A stretch of 64,000 bases of DNA from Salegentibacter holothuriorum (GTDB taxonomy: Bacteria; Bacteroidota; Bacteroidia; Flavobacteriales; Flavobacteriaceae): the NCBI RefSeq assembly GCF_900168045.1, contig NZ_FUYY01000006.1:1-64000 (forward strand), written 5' to 3'. The notes beneath the pieces are model-generated. The model saw only the letters and a program-made list of their open reading frames with translations. It was not told where the DNA came from and did no database searches. Positions within the stretch are counted from its first letter, which is position 1; every line of letters begins with the position of its first letter. The translations under genes and the position numbers were made by a program. Shown piece after piece: positions 19,027 through 28,971 of this stretch.

Positions 19027-21276
19027 ATGATTCCACAAACATTTAAAGAGGTTATCGATTTAGGAGATGGAAGAGAAATCTCTATCGAAACCGGAAAATT
19101 AGCAAAGCAGGCCCACGGGTCAGTTGTTGTTCAAATGGGCAACGCTATGTTGCTTTGTACCGTAGTATCCTCTTACAAAGAGAGTACCATGGATTTCTTT
19201 CCATTAACTGTAGATTACAGGGAAAAATTTGCTGCCGCAGGTCGTTATCCAGGTGGTTTCTTTAAGAGAGAAGCAAGACCAAGTGACGGTGAAGTTTTAA
19301 CAATGAGAATTGTAGACCGCGTATTGCGCCCACTTTTCCCATCAGATTATAGAACAGAAACTCAGGTAATGATTCAATTGATGTCTCATGACGAGGATGT
19401 TATGCCAGATGCTTTAGCAGGACTTGCTGCTTCAGCTGCTATTCAACTTTCAGATATTCCTTTTGAAACCGCTATTTCTGAAGCCCGTGTGGCCAGAATA
19501 GAAGGTGAATTTGTGATAAACCCAAGCCGTGCACAATTACAAGAATCAGACATCGATATGATTATTGGTGCTTCTTCAGATTCTGTGATGATGGTAGAAG
19601 GTGAAATGAAAGAAATTTCAGAAGAAGAAATGGCAGAAGCCATTCAATTCGCTCACGAACATATCAAAAAACAAATAGACGCTCAATTACGTCTTGCAGA
19701 AGCTTTTGGCAAAAAACCGGTAAGGGAATATGCTACTGCTGAAGAAAAAGAAGATATTGAGAAAAAAGTTCACGATGCGGCTTACGATAAAATTTATGCT
19801 ATTGCCAAAGGTGGTCATGGTAAGAAAGAGCGTAGTGATGCTTTTGCAGAAGTAAAAGACGAAGTATTAGCTTTATTTTCTGAAGAGGAATTGGAAGAAA
19901 ACGAAAAGCTGATTAAAAAATATTATAACAAAACCGAAAAAGAAGCGGTAAGAGAACTTACCCTTGCTGAAGGTTTGCGATTAGACGGTAGAAAAACCGA
20001 CGAGATTAGACCAATTTGGTGTGAAACCGATTATTTACCATCGGTACACGGTTCAGCTATCTTTACCCGTGGGGAAACTCAGGCATTGGCAACGGTTACT
20101 TTGGGAACTTCCAGAGAAGCAAACACCATAGATATGCCAACCCACCAGGGCGAAGAAACTTTTTACCTGCACTACAATTTCCCTCCATTTTGTACAGGAG
20201 AAGCTTACCCAATAAGAGGGACTTCAAGACGTGAAGTAGGACACGGAAACCTTGCACAACGTGCATTAAAAGGAATGATTCCTGAAAATAATCCTTACAC
20301 CGTAAGAATAGTTTCTGAAGTATTAGAATCTAACGGATCATCTTCTATGGCTACGGTTTGCGCCGGAACTATGGCAATGATGGATGCCGGGGTAAAAATG
20401 AAAAAACCAGTTTCTGGAATCGCTATGGGATTAATTTCTGATGGTGAGCGTCACGCTGTACTTTCAGATATTCTTGGAGATGAAGATCACCTTGGGGATA
20501 TGGACTTTAAAGTAACAGGAACGGCTGACGGGATTACGGCTTGCCAAATGGATATTAAAGTAAAAGGACTTCCTTACGAGATTTTAGTAAAAGCACTAAA
20601 ACAAGCACGTGCAGGAAGACTTCATATTCTTGAAAAATTAACCGACACTATTTCTGAGCCTAACGAAAATGTAAAAGCTCACGCTCCAAAAATTATCACC
20701 AGAAGAATTCCTAACGAATTTATTGGTGCATTAATTGGACCTGGAGGAAAAGTGATCCAGGAACTTCAAAAAACTACAGGGTGTGAAATCGTAATCAACG
20801 AAGATCCTGTAACCGAAGAAGGTATTGTTGAAATATTAGGTACTAAACAAGAAGGAATTGATAAGGTTCTTGCTAAAATAGAATCTATTACTTTTAAGCC
20901 TGAAAAAGGAAGTGTTTACGAAGTAAAAGTTATCAAAGTTCTTGACTTTGGTGCAGTAGTAGAATATCTTGATGCCCCTGGCAATGAGGTTTTACTTCAC
21001 ATATCTGAACTGGCATGGGAACGTACAGATAACGTAACCGATATTTTGAATATTGGTGATGTAATAGATGTAAAATACTTTGGTGTAGATCCTAAAACCC
21101 GAAAGGAAAAAGTTTCAAGAAAAGCTTTACTTGAAAAACCTGAAGGTTACCAGCCAAGACCACCAAGAGACAACGATCGTAATGACAGAGGTCGTGACAA
21201 CCGTGGTTCTCGAGATAATCGTGGCCGTGATGATCGCAGAGGAAGAGACAATAAAGATCGTAGAAATAACGACTAA
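19027..21276 (+). CDS. pnp: Polyribonucleotide nucleotidyltransferase (PNPase)
   Basis: This trimeric 3'-5' phosphorolytic exoribonuclease acts in RNA turnover. I chose the ATG at 19027 ([12 protein letters not shown]), because the frame opens 12 codons earlier with a GTG that adds no homologous sequence. In 749 residues there are two RNase PH domains ([20 protein letters not shown] and [20 protein letters not shown]). A KH domain with the GPGGK loop lies near 575-590, followed by an S1 domain ([23 protein letters not shown]). The last 40 residues form a disordered Arg/Asp/Gly/Asn tail with repeated RDNRG and DRRGRD units, probably adding RNA affinity. A terminator follows. Confidence 0.97.
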   Translation: MIPQTFKEVIDLGDGREISIETGKLAKQAHGSVVVQMGNAMLLCTVVSSYKESTMDFFPLTVDYREKFAAAGRYPGGFFKREARPSDGEVLTMRIVDRVLRPLFPSDYRTETQVMIQLMSHDEDVMPDALAGLAASAAIQLSDIPFETAISEARVARIEGEFVINPSRAQLQESDIDMIIGASSDSVMMVEGEMKEISEEEMAEAIQFAHEHIKKQIDAQLRLAEAFGKKPVREYATAEEKEDIEKKVHDAAYDKIYAIAKGGHGKKERSDAFAEVKDEVLALFSEEELEENEKLIKKYYNKTEKEAVRELTLAEGLRLDGRKTDEIRPIWCETDYLPSVHGSAIFTRGETQALATVTLGTSREANTIDMPTHQGEETFYLHYNFPPFCTGEAYPIRGTSRREVGHGNLAQRALKGMIPENNPYTVRIVSEVLESNGSSSMATVCAGTMAMMDAGVKMKKPVSGIAMGLISDGERHAVLSDILGDEDHLGDMDFKVTGTADGITACQMDIKVKGLPYEILVKALKQARAGRLHILEKLTDTISEPNENVKAHAPKIITRRIPNEFIGALIGPGGKVIQELQKTTGCEIVINEDPVTEEGIVEILGTKQEGIDKVLAKIESITFKPEKGSVYEVKVIKVLDFGAVVEYLDAPGNEVLLHISELAWERTDNVTDILNIGDVIDVKYFGVDPKTRKEKVSRKALLEKPEGYQPRPPRDNDRNDRGRDNRGSRDNRGRDDRRGRDNKDRRNND

Positions 21277-21299
21277 TTAGTCTTAAGCTTTATAAATCT

Positions 21300-21333
21300 A
21301 AATCCCCGGAAAGCAATTTTCGGGGATTTTTTT
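21300..21333 (+). terminator. Rho-independent terminator after pnp
   Basis: The stem AAATCCCCG / CGGGGATTT with a 12-base loop is followed by seven T, 24 bases after the pnp stop. Confidence 0.88.
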
Positions 21334-21924
21334 ATGCAGTTTATAGGTGTATTTTTAAACGTCAAGCTGAACTTGTTTCAGCTTCTAGCATGATATTAGG
21401 TTAGATCCTGAAATCAGGATGACGAAAAGATAGTATTTTCAGTTTTTTTTTGCGTTAGGGATTGCAGCGGAAAGCCCACAGCGAGTGGAGCGAGTGCGGA
21501 CTTGCAGCGGAAAGCCCGACCCGCAGGGTAACGCCCAGGAGAACACTTAAGACATAAAATCTAATATTTTTCAGTAAATAAGATCAATTTCACCGGGCAT
21601 TATATATAAGTATGCAGTAAATTATCTCGCGGCCAGCCCAAGAGGCCGTAAATGGAAAAATTTTTGGATTTCGAAACAATCATCGAAGCATTTAAATCTC
21701 TATTATGGAGAAAATTATCTAACACTGGGCCAACCCACTGCTTCAAGAAGATTTTAGAAATTGAAACGTGATATAATAAACTGCTTGCCAACCTAAAAGT
21801 GAACAAAACCTCTACTCATTTTTAAAATAAAAAATTAATTAAGGTTTTTTGTAACATTTAGACTAGTCTTTACGTATAAACTAATACAAGAGCTATTCAC
21901 AATTAAAATCCAAGGAGACGATAG
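21334..21924. repeat. Repeat-rich spacer upstream of rpoD
   Basis: No gene is supported in these 590 bases. They hold a type B palindrome pair (CTGAACTTGTTTCAG near 21366 and TCCTGAAATCAGGATGAC near 21407). Twin GCAGCGGAAAGCCC modules follow near 21465 and 21505. A degenerate type D element (ATCTCGCGGCCAGCC, CATCGAAGCATTTAAATCTC) lies at 21620-21710. The last 80 bases are AT-rich and should contain the rpoD promoter, which I could not place. Confidence 0.65.
21912..21917 (+). promoter_or_regulatory. Strong Shine-Dalgarno site before rpoD
   Basis: AAGGAG sits 7 bases upstream of the rpoD ATG, an ideal match to the 16S rRNA 3' tail. Most genes in this window show no such site, as is usual in Bacteroidota. 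Confidence 0.6.
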
Positions 21925-22788
21925 ATGAGACAACTTAAAATTACGAAGCAGGTAACGAACCGTGAAACTGCTTCGCTAGATAAGTATTTGCAAGAAATTG
22001 GTAAAGTTGATCTAATTACTGCCGATGAAGAGGTAGAATTAGCACAACGAATTAAAGCGGGTGATGACCGCGCTTTAGAAAAATTAACTAAAGCGAATTT
22101 ACGTTTTGTGGTGTCGGTAGCAAAACAATATCAAAATCAGGGGTTAACCCTACCCGACCTTATTAATGAAGGAAATTTAGGATTAATTAAAGCTGCGAAA
22201 CGTTTTGATGAAACTCGTGGTTTTAAATTTATCTCCTACGCTGTATGGTGGATTCGCCAGTCTATTCTACAGGCGCTGGCCGAGCAATCGCGTATTGTTC
22301 GTTTACCATTGAATAAAATTGGATCTATAAACAAGATCAACAAAACTTTTGCTTTCTTAGAACAATCTCATGAGCGCCCTCCAAGTGCTGAAGAAATTGC
22401 GAAAGAGCTGGACATGACGATTAATGACGTTAAGGAATCTATGAAGAATTCCGGACGTCACGTCTCTATGGACGCTCCGTTGGTAGAAGGTGAAGACTCT
22501 AACCTTTACGATGTATTGCGATCTGGGGAATCTCCAAATCCTGATAAAGAACTTTTACACGAATCTTTAAGAACTGAAATTGAGCGTGCTTTAGAAACTT
22601 TAACTCCGCGTGAAGCTGATGTTATTCGTTTGTATTTTGGTCTTGGAGACCAGCACCCAATGACGCTTGAAGAAATTGGCGAAACTTTTGACCTTACCAG
22701 AGAAAGAGTTAGACAGATTAAAGAAAAAGCGATTAGAAGGTTGAAACATACTTCTAGAAGCAAGATCCTAAAAACGTATTTAGGATAA
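21925..22788 (+). CDS. rpoD: Primary RNA polymerase sigma factor RpoD/SigA
   Basis: This is the housekeeping sigma factor that directs RNA polymerase to TTTG/TAnnTTTG promoters. At 287 residues it is the short Bacteroidota form without region 1.1. Region 1.2 is at about 14-45. Region 2 contains [22 protein letters not shown] and [10 protein letters not shown]. Region 3 follows, and region 4.2 holds the helix-turn-helix [27 protein letters not shown]. The start is supported by the AAGGAG site 7 bases upstream. Two hairpin terminators follow, so it is a single-gene unit. Confidence 0.97.
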   Translation: MRQLKITKQVTNRETASLDKYLQEIGKVDLITADEEVELAQRIKAGDDRALEKLTKANLRFVVSVAKQYQNQGLTLPDLINEGNLGLIKAAKRFDETRGFKFISYAVWWIRQSILQALAEQSRIVRLPLNKIGSINKINKTFAFLEQSHERPPSAEEIAKELDMTINDVKESMKNSGRHVSMDAPLVEGEDSNLYDVLRSGESPNPDKELLHESLRTEIERALETLTPREADVIRLYFGLGDQHPMTLEEIGETFDLTRERVRQIKEKAIRRLKHTSRSKILKTYLG

Positions 22789-22803
22789 GATATTTAAGAT
22801 GAC

Positions 22804-22850
22804 AACAGTTAATGCCGGCGACGGCCGGCTAACATAACTGTTCGTTTTTT
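22804..22850 (+). terminator. First terminator after rpoD
   Basis: The outer arms AACAGTTA / TAACTGTT enclose a perfect GCCGGC-GACG-GCCGGC hairpin (22814-22829), and the structure is followed by CGTTTTTT. Confidence 0.85.
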
Positions 22851-22862
22851 GATTGATGAATG

Positions 22863-22890
22863 ACCCCGGCGTGATGAACCGGGGTTTTTT
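22863..22890 (+). terminator. Second, tandem terminator after rpoD
   Basis: The stem ACCCCGG / CCGGGGT with a 9-base loop is followed by TTTTTT. It lies 13 bases after the first terminator. Confidence 0.85.
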
Positions 22891-23096
22891 CATGACATAA
22901 ATCAACTTACCCATTTTAAAATCCCAGTATATTTCAAGAAGTTTCACTCTGTGAACTACAGCAAACTAACTCGCGGCAAAACCCTGGTTAGTTTAATTTT
23001 GAATATCGCGTACAGTACATCTTAAATAATTTTCCAGAAGGCATCAAATAAGTATAATCTTATTATTTTTGTGGGCACACTTACAGCACAAAAATT
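22891..23096. other. Spacer between rpoD terminators and rpe
   Basis: No ORF is supported. It holds a degenerate type D stretch (CACTCTGTGAACTACAGC, AACTCGCGGC) and the rpe -7 box TATTTTTG at 23064-23071, 25 bases before the ATG. Confidence 0.5.
23064..23071 (+). promoter_or_regulatory. -7 box for rpe
   Basis: TATTTTTG matches TAnnTTTG, 25 bases upstream of the rpe ATG. No clear -33 TTG is present. Confidence 0.45.
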
Positions 23097-23759
23097 ATGA
23101 CAACAAAACTTATTGCTCCATCTATACTTGCTGCAGATTTTGCCAACCTTCAGCGTGATATTGAAATGGTAAACCAAAGTGAAGCCGACTGGTTTCATAT
23201 AGATATTATGGACGGTGTTTTTGTACCGAATATCTCATTTGGAATGCCCGTACTTCAGGCTATTTCCAAACATGCCGAAAAAACCATTGATGTTCACTTA
23301 ATGATTATAGATCCAGATAGATACATCAAGGAATTTGCAAAATTGGGCGCCGATAATCTAACGGTGCATTACGAAGCCTGCCCACATTTACACCGCACAC
23401 TACAAGCGATTAAGGCAGAAGGAATGAAAGCCGGAGTTGCCATAAATCCGCATACCAGTGTAGATTTATTGAAAGATGTGATCAATGATATCGACATAGT
23501 TTGTATAATGAGTGTAAACCCTGGTTTTGGCGGGCAAAGTTTTATAGAGAACACCTACCAAAAAGTTCAGCGTTTAAAAGAGCTTATTGTAACTCACAAC
23601 GCTTCAACTTTAATTGAGATTGATGGCGGCGTAACTAACGAAAATGCTTCTCAGCTTATAAAAGCCGGTGCAGATGTTCTTGTAGCAGGCAGCTATGTTT
23701 TTAAAGCTAAGGATCAACTGGAAACCATAAAAGACCTAAAAAAACTTGCAAACTCCTAA
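23097..23759 (+). CDS. rpe: Ribulose-phosphate 3-epimerase
   Basis: This enzyme interconverts ribulose 5-phosphate and xylulose 5-phosphate in the pentose phosphate pathway. The 220-residue TIM barrel has the canonical IAPSILAADFANL start, WFHIDIMDGVFVPNI, the metal/substrate motif DVHLMI, MSVNPGFGGQSF and EIDGGV with the catalytic aspartate. The next gene begins inside its last codons in another frame (14-base overlap), so the two are translationally coupled. Confidence 0.96.
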   Translation: MTTKLIAPSILAADFANLQRDIEMVNQSEADWFHIDIMDGVFVPNISFGMPVLQAISKHAEKTIDVHLMIIDPDRYIKEFAKLGADNLTVHYEACPHLHRTLQAIKAEGMKAGVAINPHTSVDLLKDVINDIDIVCIMSVNPGFGGQSFIENTYQKVQRLKELIVTHNASTLIEIDGGVTNENASQLIKAGADVLVAGSYVFKAKDQLETIKDLKKLANS

Positions 23760-24717
23760 GAATATCTACGATGTTATAATTATTGGTGGTGGCCCTATTG
23801 GGATTGCCTGTGCACTGGAAGCTGAAAAGAAAAACCTTTCTTATCTTATCCTGGAAAAAGGCTGCCTGGTAAACTCATTATACCACTATCCTACAAACAT
23901 GACTTTCTTTTCAACTTCAGAAAAACTGGAATTGAACGATATTCCGTTTATCAGCAATAATCCTAAACCAAGAAAAGCCGAGGCATTGGAGTATTACCGG
24001 CGGATAGCCACTTCCAATAATATTAATATCAACCTATTTGAAAAAGTAACAAAGGTTGAATCACAAGATAATCTCCATATTGTTACCAGTATAAAAAACC
24101 AGTACACCGCTAAAAATATAGTCGTGGCTACCGGGTTTTATGACATTCCTAATCACTTAAACATTCCAGGAGAAAACTTACCAAAAGTATCGCATTATTA
24201 TGGTGACCCTCATTATTATGCCACCCTAAAGACTATTGTAGTTGGCGCCAGCAATTCGGCTGTAGACGCCGCCTTGGAAATATACCGAAAAGGCGGCGAG
24301 GTTACTATGATTGTTAGAAAAGAAGATATTGGCCCCAGGGTAAAATATTGGGTACGTCCAGATATTGTAAACCGAATTAAAGAAGGTAGCATTAAAGCAT
24401 ATTTCCAGGCTAATTTAAAAGAAATCAGGGAAAACGAGGTGGTTATTGAAACCCCGGAGGGCGAACAAACCCTGGAAAACGACTTTGTGCTTATGCTCAC
24501 CGGTTATCGCCCTAATTTTGAATTCCTCAAAAACCTGGGGATTAATCTATCTGATGATGGTCGTAAGATCCCGCAATATAATGAGGAAACGATGGAAACA
24601 AATGTGAAAGGAATTTATCTGGCAGGAGTTATTTGTGGCGGTGTAGAAACCCACAAATGGTTTATAGAAAACTCCAGGGTACATGCTAAAATGATCATGG
24701 AAGATTTGGCCAGATAA
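23746..24717 (+). CDS. YpdA-family FAD/NAD(P)H oxidoreductase (putative bacillithiol disulfide reductase)
   Basis: This flavoprotein of the thioredoxin-reductase-like class has 323 residues. An FAD motif IIIGGGPIGIACALEAEKK lies near 11-29 and an NADPH motif VVGASNSAVDAALEIYRKGG near 166-185. The thioredoxin-reductase CxxC is absent, as in YpdA proteins, which reduce bacillithiol disulfide. The start is decided by sequence: in-frame TAA codons at 23728 and 23737 leave TTG 23746 as the only plausible start, overlapping the end of rpe. Flavobacteria often make bacillithiol, but no bsh gene lies in the window, so the substrate is inference. Confidence 0.8.
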   Translation: MQTPKNIYDVIIIGGGPIGIACALEAEKKNLSYLILEKGCLVNSLYHYPTNMTFFSTSEKLELNDIPFISNNPKPRKAEALEYYRRIATSNNININLFEKVTKVESQDNLHIVTSIKNQYTAKNIVVATGFYDIPNHLNIPGENLPKVSHYYGDPHYYATLKTIVVGASNSAVDAALEIYRKGGEVTMIVRKEDIGPRVKYWVRPDIVNRIKEGSIKAYFQANLKEIRENEVVIETPEGEQTLENDFVLMLTGYRPNFEFLKNLGINLSDDGRKIPQYNEETMETNVKGIYLAGVICGGVETHKWFIENSRVHAKMIMEDLAR

Positions 24718-24730
24718 GTGTTGGTTTAAT

Positions 24731-25081
24731 TTATAGCTTTTCCAAAAACTCTTTTAACAGAATTGCATGATTATGGGTTTTATCCTTCGAACCATACAAA
24801 AGAATTAGTTTTTTTCTTTTGTCAATTTCCTCCAGATCGTCAAGAATAGGTTTTCTGTTATCGTTTAATTCTTCGTCATAATTTTTACAGAATTCTTTCC
24901 ACGAAATTTTATCTTCATGAAATTTCTTTCGTAAATCATCACTTGGCGCCCATTCTTTATGCCAGTAATTTAAATGCGCATCTTCTTTAGAAATTCCGCG
25001 TGGCCAGAGCCTATCTACTAAAATCCTGACATTATCTGAAGCTTTCTTATGCTCGTAAATTCTTGCTATCTCTATATTCAT
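24731..25081 (-). CDS. DUF488 family protein (YeaO-like)
   Basis: The 116 residues show the DUF488 signature. It begins with an I-x-R-I-Y-E start, then RILVDRLWPRGISKEDAHLNY with the conserved DRLWPRG, WHKEWAPSDDLRKKFH, and LLYGSKDKTHNHAILLKEFL near the end. The family is widespread, small and cytosolic, and its biochemical role is unknown. It is convergent with the YpdA-like gene and stands about 60 bases downstream of the unrelated hypothetical gene at 25148-25513. Confidence 0.85.
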   Translation of the reverse strand: MNIEIARIYEHKKASDNVRILVDRLWPRGISKEDAHLNYWHKEWAPSDDLRKKFHEDKISWKEFCKNYDEELNDNRKPILDDLEEIDKRKKLILLYGSKDKTHNHAILLKEFLEKL

Positions 25082-25147
25082 CTATTAAAAATAAAAAAAA
25101 CGATCTTAATTAAAAAATCGCCTTTTTTAGGTTATCATAAAAATCCA

Positions 25148-25513
25148 CTATTTCCCCATCAAAATAATTTCAGATGTGTTAAAACTATCATTTCTATTTA
25201 ATAATTTTCCATAAAATTCTAAATCACTTTCTTGATCTTTAAATGATTTATCTATCCACTTTCCGGCCTTTTTTACCGGAAATTTATAAACTTTAATCTC
25301 TGGATAGGTATCCGGAGATTCAGAGGCGTCAATTCCAATTTCAATTTGTTCCCTCTTTCTATTATAGTACACATATTTAGCAAAAAAATTATGCTTAATT
25401 AAGCTAACAAATTCTTCAGGAAGTTCCTCACAAGATTTACATTCTTGAATGTATTGCTTTACTAATTGACGAAGGCTAAGCCTTATTTCGTTGGTGTTTA
25501 AGTAAGATGCCAT
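25148..25513 (-). CDS. Hypothetical protein, 121 aa
   Basis: I do not recognise this protein. It is a soluble 121-residue polypeptide with no signal peptide or membrane segment. The N-terminal half is helical and Leu/Glu-rich (IRLSLRQLVKQYIQ). The middle has a short beta-like stretch (KYVYYNRKREQIEIGIDAS), and a CKSC pair lies near residues 26-29. It starts at a good ATG and codon use resembles its neighbours. It could be cotranscribed with the downstream DUF488 gene. Confidence 0.6.
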   Translation of the reverse strand: MASYLNTNEIRLSLRQLVKQYIQECKSCEELPEEFVSLIKHNFFAKYVYYNRKREQIEIGIDASESPDTYPEIKVYKFPVKKAGKWIDKSFKDQESDLEFYGKLLNRNDSFNTSEIILMGK

Positions 25514-25812
25514 AGGTGTTAATTTTATTAGTTTGGTTAGGCTAAATTATAGGTATACTTACTGGGCGAAAACTTTTTATGCGGAATTTAACTCCTAGTT
25601 GTTAATATCTCTAAATTAATTCAATTTTTAATAATAAAAAAGCACAATAAAACCTTTTCCTTTAAGGAAGTATAGATAAAAGTACATTTACATTCTTAAC
25701 TTTTCATTAGTAATATCTCATAAAATACCTGAAAAACAAAGGATTCCAGGGTGTTTACTGTAAGGATTTCAAATTGATTTCGGCTACCTGTAAGCATCAA
25801 ACAAAATCCAAT

Positions 25813-26823
25813 ATGGCTTCAAAATTAAGGGATATTCCCTATGCTATTCTTGAACTGGCTACAGTGGCCAAAAACTCTAGTGTAAAAGAGACTTTTGATC
25901 AAAGTTTAGATCTCGCTCAAAAGGCCGAAGAAATGGGTTATACCAGGTTCTGGCTCGCCGAGCATCATAATATGGTGAGTATTGCCAGTTCTGCAACATC
26001 GGTATTAATAGGTCATATTGCGGGAGGGACGAAAAATATTAAAGTAGGATCTGGCGGAATCATGCTTCCTAATCACTCTCCTTTAATCGTTGCTGAACAA
26101 TTTGGAACTTTAGGAACACTTTATCCCAATAGAATAGATCTGGGATTAGGGAGAGCTCCAGGCACCGATCAGGTTACCGCACAGGCAATTCGGTCAGACC
26201 GAATGAAATCGGTTTTTAAATTCCCTGAGGAAGTAAAAAAGATTCAGAAATATTTTTCAGTAGAAAATGCTCAGAACAAAGTAAGAGCTGCCGTAGCTGA
26301 AGGAGTTGATGTGCCCATCTATATACTGGGATCAAGCACAGATAGTGCTCACCTTGCCGCCGAACAAGGCCTGCCTTATGTTTTTGCCAGCCATTTTGCT
26401 CCTGCCCAATTACACCAGGCTCTTAGTATTTATCACAATAATTTTAAGCCGTCAAAATTTCTAAAAAATCCTTACACCATGGCTGGTGTAAATATAATCG
26501 CTGCCGATACTACAGCTCAAGCTGAAAAAATATCGACTTCTCTTATTAAAATGATGCTTGGGGTAATGAGTGGAAATATAGATTATATGCAACCCCCAGA
26601 AGATTTCACTGATGAACATAGGCAGATTCTTGCCCACCCAGGTTTTCAGCGAATGCTTAAATATGCATTTATTGGTAATCCTGAGACTATAAAAGAAAAA
26701 ACTGAAGCATTTATAAAGGAAACCGGTGTAAATGAAATTATGGCTGTCTCCCATATTTATGATCATCAAGATAGATTAAGGTCTTTTGAAATATTTTCTG
26801 AAATAATGAAGGGAAATATTTAA
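25813..26823 (+). CDS. LLM-class flavin-dependent oxidoreductase (luciferase-like)
   Basis: The product is a TIM-barrel FMN/F420-type monooxygenase of the bacterial luciferase-like superfamily. From ATG 25813 the 336 residues include IPYAILELATVA, GYTRFWLAEHHNM, IKVGSGGIMLPNHSPL, and PNRIDLGLGRAPGTD, the diagnostic motif of the MsnO8/YhbW-like subgroup. The frame opens earlier at a TTG (25774), but the 13 extra residues do not look conserved. The substrate is unknown. It is isolated, with a large repeat-rich spacer downstream. Confidence 0.88.
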   Translation: MASKLRDIPYAILELATVAKNSSVKETFDQSLDLAQKAEEMGYTRFWLAEHHNMVSIASSATSVLIGHIAGGTKNIKVGSGGIMLPNHSPLIVAEQFGTLGTLYPNRIDLGLGRAPGTDQVTAQAIRSDRMKSVFKFPEEVKKIQKYFSVENAQNKVRAAVAEGVDVPIYILGSSTDSAHLAAEQGLPYVFASHFAPAQLHQALSIYHNNFKPSKFLKNPYTMAGVNIIAADTTAQAEKISTSLIKMMLGVMSGNIDYMQPPEDFTDEHRQILAHPGFQRMLKYAFIGNPETIKEKTEAFIKETGVNEIMAVSHIYDHQDRLRSFEIFSEIMKGNI

Positions 26824-27507
26824 GATCGTAGTTTTATAATTTGCTTCCTTACTACAAAAGGCAGAATTATGCGAATATTAATTCTCTATTGAAAATTCAC
26901 AAAAGCCACGGAGCATTTAATTATTGAAAATCTCTTCTTAGACCCCGAAATAAATTCGGGGTGACGTAGCTTTCGTCATGCTGAACTGGTTTCAGCATCT
27001 AACATGATAATTAGCACACTATCTCGAACAAGCTATTATCAAGGTGTTTCGTTACTTCGATGGGTAGACGGTAGTGGGTTTGTGGATTAGAGTTGTTCAA
27101 GTTTTTGAACTTTTGTCTTTTCTCTTCACTCCTCACTATTCACCCTTTACTATTTCCCCTTCACCCCCTCATTCCTCACTATTTCCTCTTCACGCAAAGA
27201 TTGCCGCGCTCCTTCGTTGCTCGCAATGACGTAAATTAACTTTAAGTAAGACTCGGGCATTTGAATCTCTAATTAGACCTCCGAATAAATTTCGGAGCAG
27301 GCTTTGAAATTATTCAAGGTGACGTCATGCTGAACTCGTTTCAGCATCTAACATGAAAATTAGTAAATTATCTCGGGCAAGCTCCAGCACCCTTCACTAT
27401 TTCCTCTTCACGTAAAAATTGCAGCGCTCCTTCGTTGCTTGCAAATGACGTAAATTATCTTTAAGCAAGTCTCGGGGCATTTGAATCTCGCTTATAGAGT
27501 AAAACAA
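26824..27507. repeat. Dense mosaic of dispersed repeats
   Basis: No gene is supported in these 684 bases. They hold type C palindromes (CCCCGAAATAAATTCGGGG near 26943), two type B units (GCTGAACTGGTTTCAGC near 26981; GCTGAACTCGTTTCAGC near 27329) and two type A units (GATTGCCGCGCTCCTTCG near 27200; a variant near 27418). Low-complexity TTCACTCCTCACTATTCACC tracts lie at 27120-27195. Type D fragments (ATCTCGGGCAAGCTCC, TCTCGGGGCATTTGAATCTC) complete the mosaic. The neighbouring genes are convergent, so the region is a landing pad with no promoter constraint. Confidence 0.8.
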
Positions 27508-27535
27508 AAAACCCCCTGATTTCTCAAGAGGTTTT
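27508..27535 (-). terminator. Terminator after the wzi-like gene
   Basis: On the minus strand a 12-bp stem with two G-U pairs (AAAACCTCTTGA / TCAGGGGGTTTT) closes on a GAAA tetraloop and runs into TTTTTGTTTT. Confidence 0.8.
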
Positions 27536-27609
27536 GTCTTACTAGTTAAAATAGTGATTAATAATTTATCCCTATAATTAGTTATTGATCTTAAACATTC
27601 GTCTATAAC

Positions 27610-28971
27610 CTAAAACTCTTTTCTCAAGTTAATCCCAGCTCCATAAAGCGGCTCGGCTACATTACTTAATTCAAGCCCCAGTTGCACATTTAACTGGACA
27701 AAAGATTGCAGTAAATTAATATCGAACAAGCCGGAAAAAATATCCCGGTTGGGACCGTAAAACCTTCTATATTGACCTTCATTATGGGAAAAACTTAATA
27801 AAAGTTTCCAGGGATAACTCACAAAATAATTCGAAATATTGCCGGAAAGCCCAAGATGATGGGCACTAAATTTATTATTTACTACCTGGTCTAATTCTTC
27901 ATCATAAGTAAAAAATGGAAGGCCTATAATTCTACGTTCATAGGTGAAACCGGAATGATAGGTCACATAATTATTCAAATACTGATCACTTTTATGCGGT
28001 GCGCTGGAATTAATACTTTGATTCCGCGTATAATAAAACTCATATAAAATTCCATTAACCAGTCGGCTATCATCGTCAAAATCCAGGAAAACTCCATAGC
28101 GGCCATCAGGAAAATTAGCAAAGCGACTGCCGGTGCCATCTTCAAACATATGATTATATATGAAATTCAGTTGCATTTCAGGAGAAAGTCTTTTTCTTAT
28201 TTCCAGTTCATAGGTTCCTAATTGATTTCCTAAAACATTCTGCTGATCACCAATTACGGCATTCTCACCGCCTTCCCTTCCTGCAATCACTTTTAGATAA
28301 TCGGAAAGCCCATCAGGTTGTTGTCCTGATTCCGGAGAGTCTCCGGCCCATTGTGCAAAATGACGAATCCCTGCTTTCACTTCAAAATCAGGGTTAGGTC
28401 GATACACCAATTTAAAACCCTTGTGGTGCAAACGGGCATTGCTTACAAATCGATCTTCTCCCATTAAATAATCACTCCAATGTCCTTCAAAACCAAAGGC
28501 AGACTGTGAGCTGAAAAAGATCGTTCGGTTTGTAGCCAAAGAAACACCCGGCATCGGCCTGGCGTTTAGCGACCATAAGATACTTTCATTGGTAGCACTT
28601 AAGCCTTTATAAAGTTCTTCCTCCTGTTTGCGACCAATTACCGCTTCCAGCCAGTCATTATTATAAGCAGCATAAATTTCATCCAGGAAAATTTCGTCGC
28701 TATTTCCATCATGGTATAAAACCCCGGCGCCGATCTCTAAAGAATTTCCATTATTGAATTCTTTAAAAGTCTTTGCTGAAATCCATCCCGAAATATTAGT
28801 TTCTTCTGAAATTCTTCCTCGTTGATTATGATACATCCAAAAAGGAAGTCGTTGCAATTCCCCATCGTGAAGATATGCGTTAAGGTTTACAGAACCCGAA
28901 AAATCCCATTGCGCATAACCGCTAAGAGATATTAAGATGAAAAAGCTTGTTAAGGCTATTTTTTTTATCAT
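27610..28971 (-). CDS. Wzi-like capsule assembly outer-membrane protein
   Basis: The protein is 453 residues with a signal peptide (MIKKIALTSFFILISLSGYAQ) and a beta-barrel pattern throughout. It resembles the capsule-assembly Wzi family, whose members are outer-membrane lectin-like barrels that hold exported polysaccharide at the surface. Supporting stretches are FWMYHNQRGRIS, FLDEIYAAYNNDWLEAVIGRKQ and FIYNHMFEDGTGSRF. It lies at the end of the polysaccharide locus after wza and wzc, separated from them by the AbiE pair, which fits the role. It carries its own terminator. Some relatives are annotated only as generic capsule assembly proteins. Confidence 0.72.
   Translation of the reverse strand: MIKKIALTSFFILISLSGYAQWDFSGSVNLNAYLHDGELQRLPFWMYHNQRGRISEETNISGWISAKTFKEFNNGNSLEIGAGVLYHDGNSDEIFLDEIYAAYNNDWLEAVIGRKQEEELYKGLSATNESILWSLNARPMPGVSLATNRTIFFSSQSAFGFEGHWSDYLMGEDRFVSNARLHHKGFKLVYRPNPDFEVKAGIRHFAQWAGDSPESGQQPDGLSDYLKVIAGREGGENAVIGDQQNVLGNQLGTYELEIRKRLSPEMQLNFIYNHMFEDGTGSRFANFPDGRYGVFLDFDDDSRLVNGILYEFYYTRNQSINSSAPHKSDQYLNNYVTYHSGFTYERRIIGLPFFTYDEELDQVVNNKFSAHHLGLSGNISNYFVSYPWKLLLSFSHNEGQYRRFYGPNRDIFSGLFDINLLQSFVQLNVQLGLELSNVAEPLYGAGINLRKEF

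Noticed and set aside
21600-21806. Minus-strand ORF of 68 codons upstream of rpoD
   Set aside because: It runs through a degenerate type D repeat and has no recognisable features.
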